From assembly GCA_022041995.1 (NCBI GenBank), contig CP074386.1:62001-126000 (forward strand): 64,000 nucleotides of DNA. Reading direction: 5' to 3'. The notes under the pieces are model-generated. The model was given only the letters and a program-made list of their open reading frames with translations, was not told where the DNA came from and made no database searches. Below are positions 1 to 7,507 of the stretch, piece by piece. How positions within the stretch are numbered: position 1 is the first letter of the stretch; each line of letters begins with the position of its first letter. Both the position numbers and the translations under genes were made by a program. The stretch comes from Cupriavidus necator. GTDB lineage: Bacteria; Pseudomonadota; Gammaproteobacteria; Burkholderiales; Burkholderiaceae.

Positions 1-365
1 CCTTCGATCGCTTTGTGACGATCTACGGTGCCAAGTACCCCAAGGCCGCCGGCGTGCTCACCAAAGATCGAGACACCCTGTTGACGTTCTACGACTTCCC
101 GGCCGAGCACTGGCAGCACATTCGCACGACGAACGCGATTGAGTCGACCTTCGCGACTGTGCGTCACCGCACGACGCGCACGCGAAATTGTGTGTCACGA
201 GCGACCTTCCTTGGCTTGGCCTTCAAGCTGATCGAGGAAGCCGAGAAAACCTGGCGCCGCATCAACGGTGCCGAACATATCGAACAGCTCCTGAAGGGCA
301 TCCCCTTCAAGGACGGTGCGCCGGCGCAAGACAATCCGCCGGATCAGCAGAAACTCGTCGCCTGA
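1..365 (+). CDS. IS256-family transposase, C-terminal part (runs in from outside the window)
   Basis: The reading frame is open from base 3 and enters from the left. It has the C-terminal hallmark of mutator-type (IS256) transposases: the TTNAIES motif containing the catalytic Glu, then a basic RHRTTRTR stretch and the terminal helical region. The two catalytic Asp residues would lie outside the window. The element's right end should fall at about 390-414, just before the next IS remnant. The family call is firm; the exact IS is unknown. Confidence 0.85.
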   Translation, partial: FDRFVTIYGAKYPKAAGVLTKDRDTLLTFYDFPAEHWQHIRTTNAIESTFATVRHRTTRTRNCVSRATFLGLAFKLIEEAEKTWRRINGAEHIEQLLKGIPFKDGAPAQDNPPDQQKLVA

Positions 366-420
366 CGACCGGCCACGATCAACCTTCGTACACCAGATTT
401 GACTTTATCTCAGCGTCAAA

Positions 421-588
421 TACGAGGAGGTCTACCTGAAAGCCTACGACTCGGTCAGCCATGCGCCCCGCTCTATCGCTAACTACCTAACCTGGTACAA
501 CCAACGACGGCCCCATTCCAGTCTGGCGGACCAGACCCCGGATGAGGCATACTTCGCCACGCTGCCAGCGATCAAATCGGCAGCCTGA
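421..588 (+). pseudogene. IS3-family transposase OrfB, C-terminal remnant
   Basis: This is about 55 codons of the C-terminus of an IS3-family OrfB (rve integrase core). It includes the diagnostic WYNQRRPHSSL motif and ends at a TGA at 586-588. The rest of OrfB is missing, and the sequence fuses directly to the end of the preceding IS256 element, so the IS256 insertion probably truncated it. Bases 589-650 hold the right end of the IS3 element. No gene is visible between 650 and 740. Confidence 0.8.
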
Positions 589-741
589 CTGCCCCAGCGC
601 TTCCACTTAAAAACTCCGGATCCCTGTCCGAACAAACGGTGCCACCTCTAAACGTAATCGTTCAAAGCCGTAGGAACTGCTAATTTCTGTTCGTTCTGCC
701 ATAGCTGATCGCTTGGGGGACCAAGCACCAAGAAATGCAAA

Positions 742-763
742 CGGCCCGCATCATTGCGGGCCG
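742..763 (-). terminator. hairpin terminator of the toxin-antitoxin-chaperone operon
   Basis: A perfect 8-bp G+C stem (CGGCCCGC / GCGGGCCG) encloses a 6-base loop. On the minus strand it is followed by a short T-rich tract and sits about 45 bp past the stop of the SecB-like gene. It could work weakly in both directions. Confidence 0.6.
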
Positions 764-809
764 CTTTAGCTACAGTGCGCATCGAGTCAAGACACGATGC
801 AAAGTTACA

Positions 810-1333
810 TCACTCTGGATCGGCAGATGGTTGAGTTGCATCGTTCTTTTCTTCCGCCGCGCGCCGCTTCGCCTCTGCCGCAGCGCGAGCCGCTGGGCCA
901 TCCTCTCGAAAATTCAGCGATGGCAATCGTAGCTCACCGTACCAACACCGACTTGTAACGGTTGCGACTTGCTCTCTGATCGCACCATAGAGCAAAGACG
1001 CACCATTCACAACAGCGATTTCGAGACGTTCTGCCGCGTCAGGGAACCCATTTGGTATCGAGAAATATCCCACACATTCGACATCAATCTTGTAAGGAAC
1101 TACTTTCTCCGGGCCGTCACTGACTTGAATCCCTAACGCAACCATATAGTCGCGGACCTCTCCCCTTCTTCCTTATCAGCTTCGGCATGGGTAAGGGAAC
1201 AATGAATATTCGCTCCCCAGGTATCAATTGGCGCGGGGTTCTCTACTGGATCCAGTGTCTCAGGCTCATTTCTGGGGTAGACGCTCACGTGCAAGAATCT
1301 GAGCGAATTGAGCTTTAATGGACTCGGTCTCAT
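810..1333 (-). pseudogene. SecB-like chaperone of a toxin-antitoxin-chaperone module, frameshifted
   Basis: Two overlapping frames together give one SecB-like protein of about 170 residues. The N-terminal part (1333 to about 1150) begins MRPSPLKLNSLRF, and the C-terminal part (about 1160 to 810) contains the SecB core VECVGYFSI, the LLYGAIRE helix and LPSLNF. The sense changes frame at about 1150-1165 in a G-rich stretch, so one base has been lost or gained. Solitary SecB-like proteins beside antitoxins act as dedicated chaperones that fold the antitoxin and protect it from proteolysis (TAC systems). The gene starts 3 bp after the antitoxin gene ends, which supports this role. The last 30 residues are charged and Ala/Glu-rich. 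As written the protein would be truncated. Confidence 0.7.
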
Positions 1334-1336
1334 ACC

Positions 1337-2095
1337 TTAGGCTGCTTCTAACTTATAGCTCTGCAAGCTCTTCAGTGCCGAAGGCAAGTTCGAAGCTGGA
1401 GCGTCATAATCGAGCGACATTTCGTAGGCGGAATTCTTGCGCTGAACAAAGCGGGCCATACTATGCACTGTCCCGCCTGTCTGCACATCAACTGCAAGTT
1501 CATCCTCTTCGCTACTCTCGGATACAAAGACCTTCGAGTAACAGGAAACGGGGGAATCTAACAGCGTATGTTTGAGGACCGCGTGAACCACACGTCGGGC
1601 GTCCTTTAACACTCCATCCACTTCCAGGATGGTAGAGATTCGGGACACTTCCCTGGAACAGATCGCCGTCGCAACCTCTTCCTCACCTGCCGCATGAGCA
1701 AGCCATGCCAATGCAGACGGGACCTGTGCAGCTACGCGGATGAGTTTGTCCATTGACGCGGATTGGGTCACATCATCCGCTTCGTACTTCGAAAAGGCGA
1801 CCGGCCCACCACCGAATATTTTTACTGCCTGTACCTTCTTCAGGCCTGCGCCGACACGGATGGCATGAACCGCTTGCCCCGTCAGAAGACACTCTAGCTT
1901 TTTACGAAGCTCCACTACCGCGCGCTTGTTCTGACGCATGTCAGACGCTGATGCGTAGTCACTGCCACACACCTCACAGTGTGACATGACAAATGGCACA
2001 GAGAACGTTGCGCCCTTGTGCTCGATCTCATTTTGTCCATACACGGACGCGACATGGCCTTCCCCGCACACATCGCAGAGAACATGCGTAGTCAT
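1337..2095 (-). CDS. MqsA-like antitoxin (zinc finger plus HTH) with long C-terminal extension
   Basis: This 252-residue protein has an N-terminal zinc-binding domain with CxxC pairs at residues 8/11 and about 40/43, then a helix-turn-helix region at about 65-120, the layout of MqsA/YgiT-type antitoxins. MqsA itself is only about 130 residues. The extra 130 residues have no family I recognise and may include the chaperone-addiction segment expected in TAC antitoxins. ATG at 2095 is preceded by GGGAGA, and the stop of the toxin remnant lies 12 bp upstream. Such antitoxins bind the toxin and repress the shared promoter. The gene is intact although its toxin partner is broken. Confidence 0.75.
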   Translation of the reverse strand: MTTHVLCDVCGEGHVASVYGQNEIEHKGATFSVPFVMSHCEVCGSDYASASDMRQNKRAVVELRKKLECLLTGQAVHAIRVGAGLKKVQAVKIFGGGPVAFSKYEADDVTQSASMDKLIRVAAQVPSALAWLAHAAGEEEVATAICSREVSRISTILEVDGVLKDARRVVHAVLKHTLLDSPVSCYSKVFVSESSEEDELAVDVQTGGTVHSMARFVQRKNSAYEMSLDYDAPASNLPSALKSLQSYKLEAA

Positions 2096-2501
2096 TAGGA
2101 TCTCCCGTTACTGATGCATTGATACGAGTAGGATCAGCTTGCCAGTACGATTGATGGCTAGCTTGACGTAGTACTCCTGAGTAATGTCTTTGTAGGCGTA
2201 CTTATTCCATTCCTGGCGAATCAGTACATAGACATCACATGCCGCCCAAGGCCCACCCGGCTGCTTCTCGCACCATTCAGAACCCTTGAAAGTGCCCCAC
2301 CGGACAGCGTCCTGGACCAGAGTGTTACGTCGCGCTCAATTTGAGGTCCAACAGGGTGAGTTTGTCTCGCGTACGTTGAGAACGATTTCACGAACATCCC
2401 CGCGAACATCGCGAGACGCCGCGGGCATGAGATAGGCCGGTACTCCTCTGCTATCGTGAGACGGTTACCACACCCTCCACGAACACAGAACAGCCCGGCC
2501 T

Positions 2502-3035
2502 ATGCTTCGGATCGTACATGCCTTTGTCTCGCTCGAACAGCATCTTCGCGCCATCGTCACCACGCCTAAGTCCTATCATCCCGGCCGCTGCCCACATTGC
2601 GGTCGCACCTGCCTGTGGGCACACGGCTTCTATGCACGCAAGGCTGATCGCAGTGAGGGCGGTACCCTCAATTCCGTGCCCGTGCCACGCTATTGTTGTG
2701 CCGCTTGCCGGCGTACCTGTTCTCGCTTGCCGCTGTGCATCTGTCCGCTGCGCTGGTACGGCTGGGCGCTGCAGCAGCTCGTGTTTGCCCTGATCTTCGT
2801 CGGGATGTCGCTGCGCTTCACCGCCGCCGTGGCCGGCGTCGATCGCCGCACCGTCCGGCGCTGGTGGGGCTGGCTCCTGCGTCGCAGTGACAACTTTGCC
2901 TTTGCCCTGCGAAGCCGCTTCCCAGAACTGGGCCGCACCGCCGATACCGCCGCATTTTGGTGCGCCTGCCTCGCCCTCATGCCGCTATGCCAAGCGATGG
3001 CCTGGCTCGACCTGGACGGCCTTGATGTCCCGTGA
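2502..3035 (+). CDS. transposon-associated zinc-ribbon / helix-turn-helix protein
   Basis: This 177-residue protein has an N-terminal zinc ribbon (CPHCG at about 31-35 and CCAACRRTC at about 65-73) and a helix-turn-helix near 105-125 (VDRRTVRRWWGW). Such proteins (DUF6431-like) commonly sit at the head of IS481-like transposition operons. They are presumed to bind transposon ends or target DNA, but the function is unproven. It lies about 130 bp upstream of the DDE integrase and shares its strand. Start ATG at 2502. Confidence 0.65.
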   Translation: MLRIVHAFVSLEQHLRAIVTTPKSYHPGRCPHCGRTCLWAHGFYARKADRSEGGTLNSVPVPRYCCAACRRTCSRLPLCICPLRWYGWALQQLVFALIFVGMSLRFTAAVAGVDRRTVRRWWGWLLRRSDNFAFALRSRFPELGRTADTAAFWCACLALMPLCQAMAWLDLDGLDVP

Positions 3036-3165
3036 TCGCATGATGGCAACACTGCGCGCGACACCCCTTCCGGCACGGTAACGGGCACCCCACACAGTCT
3101 GCCCACTGCCGCCGGCCCGATATTGGTCGTTTCATGACGTCTCGTTCAACTTCAACGTAGACTTC

Positions 3166-4488
3166 ATGAACAACATCGATCCCGTGGCCCTGTTCCGGTT
3201 GTCCGTGCTCGGTCCCATCGTGAGCCGTGAGCGGCTCGAGCGCGGCGAGCTGCAGCTGCTGCTGCGTCAGCTCGCCCTTCAGGAGTACGCCATCCCCGGC
3301 TCGCGCCGCCGCCACATCGGCGAGCGCACCCTGCAGACCTGGTACTACGCCTGGCGGCGCGAGGGTGTCGCGGGCCTGGCCAGCCGGCCCCGTGCCGACA
3401 CCGGCCGCTCGAAGCTGCCCGAGGCCGTGCAGGCCGCCGTACTGGCTGCCAAACGCGAGAACCCGCAACGCTCCATACGCCAGATCCGGCTGCTGCTCGA
3501 GTCCGCCGGGGTGGTGGCGCGCGGAACGCTCTCGCGTTGCGCCGTGCATCGCCTGCTCAAGGTTCACGGCCTCTCGCGCATCGTCGGCCCCGCCGTCGTT
3601 CCCCAGGAGAAGCGCAGCTTCGTGGCCGAGTATGCCGGCTCCATCTGGTACGGCGATGTCATGCATGGCCCAATGTTCTCGTTCGGCGGGGCACGCCGCA
3701 AGACCTATCTCGTATCGCTGTTCGATGATGCCTCGCGCCTGGTTGCGCACAGCGCATTCTGCCTGTCCGAGACGGCGTTGGAGATCGAAGGCGTTCTCAA
3801 GCAGGCACTGCTGCGCCGGGGTATCCCGCGCATGATCGTCGTCGACAACGGTTCGGCCTATCGCGCCGCAAGCCTGCAGACCATCTGCGCAGACCTGGAC
3901 ATTCGCCTGGTGCACTGTCAGCCGTACCAGCCCACGAGTAAGGGCAAGCTCGAACGCTGGCACCGCACCGTGCGCGATCAGTTCCTCGCGGAGCTCGATG
4001 CCACCCACATCCGCGACCTGGCCGACCTCAACTCCCGGCTGTGGGCCTGGGTCGAGCAGGTCTATCATCGCGAGCCCCACAGCTCGCTGGGCAAGGATGT
4101 CTCGCCGCTCGCGCGCTACCAGCAGGACCTGCCGCGCATCCGCGCACTCGGCTCTCTTGCCCCGAAGCTCGATGAACTGTTCCTGCATCGCGTCGAACGC
4201 CATGTGCGCCGTGATGGCACCGTCTCGTACGATGGCCGCGTCTTCGAGGTCCCCTACGAACTCAGCGGCCAGCGGGTCGTGCTCGTCGTCGATCCCCACG
4301 CCGGCACCGTGCTCCGCGTCCAGAACAGCGCCGGCCAACCGCTGGGCGCCGCCACCCCGCTCGATGCCGTCGCCAACAGCCGACGACGACGCAGCAAGCC
4401 GCCAATTGAACCCACGACCGCTGCCCCTGTGCCCGGCCCCAACCTCATCGAACTCACCCATCAACATCACTACCGCCAGGAGGGTTGA
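3166..4488 (+). CDS. IS481-like DDE transposase / integrase
   Basis: This 440-residue protein has an N-terminal helix-turn-helix segment (about 20-140) and an rve integrase core. Catalytic residues are visible as Asp in YGDVMHG (about 164), Asp in VVDNGSAY (about 226) and Glu in KGKLERWHR (about 262). It is followed by a C-terminal beta-barrel-like segment (about 330-390). It performs strand transfer of the element. The gene is intact, and the ATPase gene starts 4 bp after its stop, indicating coupled translation. The pairing with an ATPase resembles the TniA/TniB and IS21 arrangement. Confidence 0.85.
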   Translation: MNNIDPVALFRLSVLGPIVSRERLERGELQLLLRQLALQEYAIPGSRRRHIGERTLQTWYYAWRREGVAGLASRPRADTGRSKLPEAVQAAVLAAKRENPQRSIRQIRLLLESAGVVARGTLSRCAVHRLLKVHGLSRIVGPAVVPQEKRSFVAEYAGSIWYGDVMHGPMFSFGGARRKTYLVSLFDDASRLVAHSAFCLSETALEIEGVLKQALLRRGIPRMIVVDNGSAYRAASLQTICADLDIRLVHCQPYQPTSKGKLERWHRTVRDQFLAELDATHIRDLADLNSRLWAWVEQVYHREPHSSLGKDVSPLARYQQDLPRIRALGSLAPKLDELFLHRVERHVRRDGTVSYDGRVFEVPYELSGQRVVLVVDPHAGTVLRVQNSAGQPLGAATPLDAVANSRRRRSKPPIEPTTAAPVPGPNLIELTHQHHYRQEG

Positions 4489-4491
4489 CCT

Positions 4492-5286
4492 ATGTACCGT
4501 CAACACTTCGGCCTGCGCTGCGCCCCGCTGGACACCGACTGTATCGAACTGTGGGACGACGGCGCGCTCGCCAGTCTGTCCGAACGCTTCCAGTGGCTGC
4601 TCGACAGCCCTGGCATCGGCCTCTTGACCGGTGAGCCCGGCGTAGGCAAGACCGCCGTACTACGCCATCTCACGCGCAACCTCAACCCGCATCGCTACCA
4701 GACCATCTACCTGGCCGAGACCGAGTTCGGCCGCGTTGACCTGTACCGGTCACTGGCCCGCTCGCTCGGGCTCGAACCCAGCCATCGCCGCGCCGATCTC
4801 TGGCGCGACATCAAGGCGCGCATCACCGAACTTGCTAATGGCAAACAGGTTCTGCCCCTATGGATAATCGATGAGGCGCAGAACCTGCCTCCCGAGTTTT
4901 TCCGCGACTTCCCCTCATTCCTGAACTTCGCCTTCGACGCCCGTCATCTCATCACCGTCTGGCTCGTTGGCCACCCGGAGCTGGCCTCAATGCTTGAACG
5001 CAACGTCTACGCCGCACTTTACAGCCGCATCCAGACCCGCGCGCAACTTCAACCCGTCACCGAGCATGCCCGCTTCGCCCAGCTCATCTCGCACGCACTC
5101 AAGACCGCCGGCTGCAACCACACGCTGCTCTCAGAGACCGGGCTCGAGCTGTTGCGCCAAGCCTCGCGTGGCTTGCCCCGCAACGCCGGACGCATCCTGC
5201 GCACCGCCATGCAGCTGGCCGTGCCCAAGGGGCTGAACCATCTGCCTGACGAACTGCTGCAGCAGGCCATCGGGGAAATGCGATGA
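4492..5286 (+). CDS. TniB/ExeA-like AAA ATPase, transposition helper
   Basis: This 264-residue AAA+ ATPase has Walker A GEPGVGKT (about 46-53), Walker B LWIIDEAQN (about 122-130) and an arginine-containing sensor region (SRIQTRAQL). It belongs to the TniB/ExeA group. In related transposons these ATPases choose target DNA and activate the DDE transposase. It sits 4 bp after the integrase stop, and its 3' end overlaps the next small gene by 4 bp (ATGA). Intact. Confidence 0.85.
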   Translation: MYRQHFGLRCAPLDTDCIELWDDGALASLSERFQWLLDSPGIGLLTGEPGVGKTAVLRHLTRNLNPHRYQTIYLAETEFGRVDLYRSLARSLGLEPSHRRADLWRDIKARITELANGKQVLPLWIIDEAQNLPPEFFRDFPSFLNFAFDARHLITVWLVGHPELASMLERNVYAALYSRIQTRAQLQPVTEHARFAQLISHALKTAGCNHTLLSETGLELLRQASRGLPRNAGRILRTAMQLAVPKGLNHLPDELLQQAIGEMR

Positions 5287-5513
5287 GAACCCCGCACGCC
5301 TCAATCCGCGAATCCATCATGTACATGTTCACTCGCAGCACCGGCGCTGCCGATCCGAAACTCTCCGACGAAACCGCCTTCGTCATCCAGCTTATCCTCG
5401 ACGACCTATGGCTGTGGTTCAACACCGTCTATGGCGAACAGGCCCGTCGCTACCGCCCGCCGCCCGATCTCCAAGAGCCCGACGGCGGCGATCTGCCTGA
5501 CGATCCATTCTGA
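5283..5513 (+). CDS. small acidic transposon protein, unknown function
   Basis: This 76-residue protein overlaps the ATPase gene by 4 bp, so translational coupling is likely. It has a central amphipathic segment (residues about 30-50, including DDLWLWF) and an acidic, proline-rich tail. I recognise no domain. Position and overlap suggest an accessory factor of the transposon. A strong hairpin follows its stop, marking the operon end. Confidence 0.6.
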   Translation: MRTPHASIRESIMYMFTRSTGAADPKLSDETAFVIQLILDDLWLWFNTVYGEQARRYRPPPDLQEPDGGDLPDDPF

Positions 5514-5517
5514 ACAT

Positions 5518-5541
5518 CGGCCCCGGCTTCCACCGGGGCCG
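5518..5541 (+). terminator. hairpin terminator of the transposon operon
   Basis: A 9-bp stem (CGGCCCCGG / CCGGGGCCG) with a 6-base loop lies 4 bp after the last transposon gene and is followed by a weakly T-rich stretch. Confidence 0.55.
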
Positions 5542-5931
5542 CTTCGCTTGGGCCGCACCGATACCGGCTTCCAGGCGATCCAACATGTCTCGCGCTCTAC
5601 GGCAGTGAATCTCTTGTGCAAAAAGCGCGAGACATCCGCCCCTGTCTCATGCCAAATATCTCGCGACGCCAACTCTCATTCAGCCCGCAACGGAACACCA
5701 GAGCGGCTAGCTCCTTTGCGTCCAGCTCATACTTCTGGACGTCCCTAGCGCACTTTTCGGTGAATGGAATGACTGGCGAATAGTTCTCGCCATCCGCACC
5801 AACCTCGAGCAGCGCGATGATTGCCGCAGGGTCGTAAAGTGGCCCATCTGCCTTCCCCTGAATCTTACGACTGCCCCCACCTACATCTGAGGGACTCGCT
5901 CCGGCGTATTGGCTTACGTTTTTTCGATTAT

Positions 5932-5946
5932 TTACCACCGTGGTAA
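5932..5946. promoter_or_regulatory. palindrome at the start of the toxin operon, probable antitoxin operator
   Basis: TTACCAC-C-GTGGTAA is a perfect 7-bp inverted repeat with a one-base spacer. It overlaps the first possible start codon of the toxin N-terminus, exactly where MqsA-type antitoxins bind to repress their own operon. That it overlaps the GTG at 5938 suggests the true start may lie further downstream. Confidence 0.5.
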
Positions 5947-6138
5947 GTTCCGCAAGAGGTTTCTAGCCATCCAGGGCTACTGTTGGTCGGGTTAGGCACA
6001 GGAAAAAGAGCCTCATACGCCACTATTACTGTGCTCTTGGCCTCAATCGGCCCCAGATGTTACCAAGGCCGCTCCCCAGAGTCGTTACCCGCAAGGGCGG
6101 CACGCCAGCTGCAAAAAAAAAGCGCGTCGAGCGTTGTG

Positions 6139-6227
6139 AATCGGAAACCGGGACTGGCCAGATGCCGGACTGGCTGCAGCGGGCGGTCAATGCTGGGGAG
6201 GGTAAGGAATTTTTTAGGGTCAGATAG
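6139..6227 (+). pseudogene. H-NS-like protein, C-terminal remnant
   Basis: The frame ending at TAG 6225-6227 encodes ETGTGQMPDWLQRAV followed by EFFRVR, close to the C-terminal DNA-binding loop of H-NS proteins (normally TWSGRGRxPxWL). The upstream part of the gene is missing. The remainder of 5947-6337 shows nothing else I can identify. Confidence 0.4.
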
Positions 6228-6337
6228 CCCGCATTTTTTTCCCGGCTATTGCGAAGAGGCCATTTCCATTGTGATCACGGATTCCGAGCCGGTAGAAGGC
6301 GTCCCGTACTTGTCGTGGGCTTTCGTTTGGTGCTTCG

Positions 6338-7156
6338 CTATCGGTCGATGCCGGGCTGCTGGATTTGCGCTGCCGTTCCCGCTCGCGCGGCAGGCGCAAT
6401 TTTTGCCAGCAGCTGGCGCGCTAGCGCGGCTTCCGCCTCAGCGCGCTCGGCCCGGCGCTGGGCCGCCGCCAACTCGGTCTGGACTGCGTCCCGGTCGACG
6501 GCTTCCTGGCCCTGAGCCACCTCGGCGGCGGCGAGCCGCTCAGTGAGCCGCTCAGTGAGCCGCTCAGTGAGCCGCTCCGTGAGCGCCGCGGCCTGGGCTT
6601 CGAGCCGGGCACGGGCCTCGGCCTGTGGCACCGCCGCGTCGCGTGCCTCGCCGCGCGTCGCCACCAGCTCCGCGCGTAGCTCTTCGGCGGCGCGCTCGCT
6701 CTTCTGGCGCGCAGTGCGCTCCACATCCAGTTCGCGCAAGGCACGGTGCTCGCTGGACTCGGCCCGGTCCTCCCCGGGAGCATACAGTTCGCCCGCCCCG
6801 CCTTCCGCCGGGCCTTGGTCGCCGCGTGCGCCAGGCGCCCCGCGATCAGATTCGCCTGCACGGCGTCGTGCACTTCGGCGCTTTGACCAGTGGAGCCGAC
6901 ATGGCGGGCACCTTATCCCGGGCCGCCGCGGTCTCGGCCCGCGCTGAAATGGCCTCGGCGGCGCTGGCCGCATGGCCAGCTCGCCGGTGGCGGGCCTCGT
7001 GGGCGCCTGCCAGATGGTCTGCACAGCCCCCTCCGCGATGTATGTCAGTGCGTCCGGCAAGGCGGTATGGTCGATAGTGACGCGCGTGCGCCCGCGCAGT
7101 ACCTGCCAGAACATCTGCAACACCTGGGCGGGCGTGCCCATCCTGCCCTTGCGCAC
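6338..7156 (-). pseudogene. kfrA: KfrA-like coiled-coil DNA-binding protein, decayed
   Basis: The C-terminal half (about 6760-6340) is a long Ala/Glu/Arg-rich coiled coil of the kind found in plasmid KfrA proteins, which bind DNA at the N-terminus and form filaments through the coil. The N-terminal half begins MRKGRMGTPAQVL and includes the DALTYIAEGAVQTIW helix. Between about 6980 and 6800 the coiled-coil sense moves through at least two other frames (ISARAETAAARDKV, then VHDAVQANLIAGRLA), so several small indels have accumulated. KfrA genes belong to plasmid backbones, supporting a plasmid origin for this segment. Confidence 0.55.
6533..6585 (-). repeat. 12-bp tandem repeat inside kfrA
   Basis: Four adjacent copies of a 12-bp unit (gagccgctcagt) encode four repeated TERL tetrapeptides of the coiled coil. 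Length variation here would change the coil without changing frame. Confidence 0.8.
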
Positions 7157-7423
7157 GAAGCTGCGTGGTCCGCTATGATGAACTCACGAACCACAGAGGG
7201 AAGGCGCAATGGCTTCAAAACTGACCCACTACATCATGAGTCAACGCTTTTAAGACGTTGTCGGACGCGGTATCGAGCAAGCCGTGGCCATGACGCGAGC
7301 GTCAGGTTTGACTCCGGCAGGCGGTCCCCGAGCGCTGGTCCTATGACGACTGTCATCGTTGAAGAAGTCCCTTCCGCAAAGCCCGTACGCAAGGTCTGCG
7401 CGACAGCATCAAGAGTATTGGCC

Positions 7424-7462
7424 TCTGACCAAGATAAGGCCGAATTGCTATCATAAGCCTTG
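7424..7462 (+). repeat. left terminal inverted repeat of the Tn3-family transposon
   Basis: This 39-bp repeat matches the reverse complement of 16251-16289 at 36 of 39 positions. The segment 7157-7423 outside it shows no gene I can support. Confidence 0.7.
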
Positions 7463-7507
7463 TGGTTATGAAAACGCTTCGCCTTATTCGGATTGAGAAT
7501 AAGCAGT

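Larger units (their letters stand above)
2424..5653 (+). mobile_element. 3.2-kb IS481-like transposon with zinc-ribbon protein, DDE integrase and AAA ATPase
   Basis: The element carries four plus-strand genes and is bounded by imperfect inverted repeats. The left repeat starts GGCATGAGATAGG (2424 onward) and the right one ends CCTGTCTCATGCC (up to 5653). It sits inside the toxin gene of the TAC module. I could not find a clean target duplication. A palindromic TCGCGA-containing sequence lies just outside both ends and may be part of the target. Confidence 0.65.
2108..5938 (-). pseudogene. MqsR-like toxin gene split by a 3.2-kb transposon
   Basis: The N-terminal half lies at 5938-5654 (about 95 codons; GTG start candidate at 5938). 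It carries the FTEKCARD and LDAKELAALVF features of MqsR-like toxins. The C-terminal half lies at about 2423-2108 and ends WAACDVYVL ... YYVKLAINRTGKLILLVS, matching the DVY and Y-V-K strands of the RelE/MqsR RNase fold. The two halves face the same way and flank the transposon at 2424-5653. The C-terminal half also needs a one-base frame change near 2325. Its stop (2110-2108) lies 12 bp before the MqsA-like antitoxin. The toxin was probably an mRNA endonuclease and cannot be made from this copy. The family call rests on motif spacing, so it is tentative; the split itself is clearer. Confidence 0.6.

Noticed and set aside
2977..4506. 509-codon minus-strand frame
   Set aside because: Antisense to the IS481-like integrase, which has clear catalytic motifs.
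5983..6546. 187-codon plus-strand frame
   Set aside because: It has no domain, overlaps the kfrA remnant on the other strand and contains the better-supported H-NS fragment in another frame.
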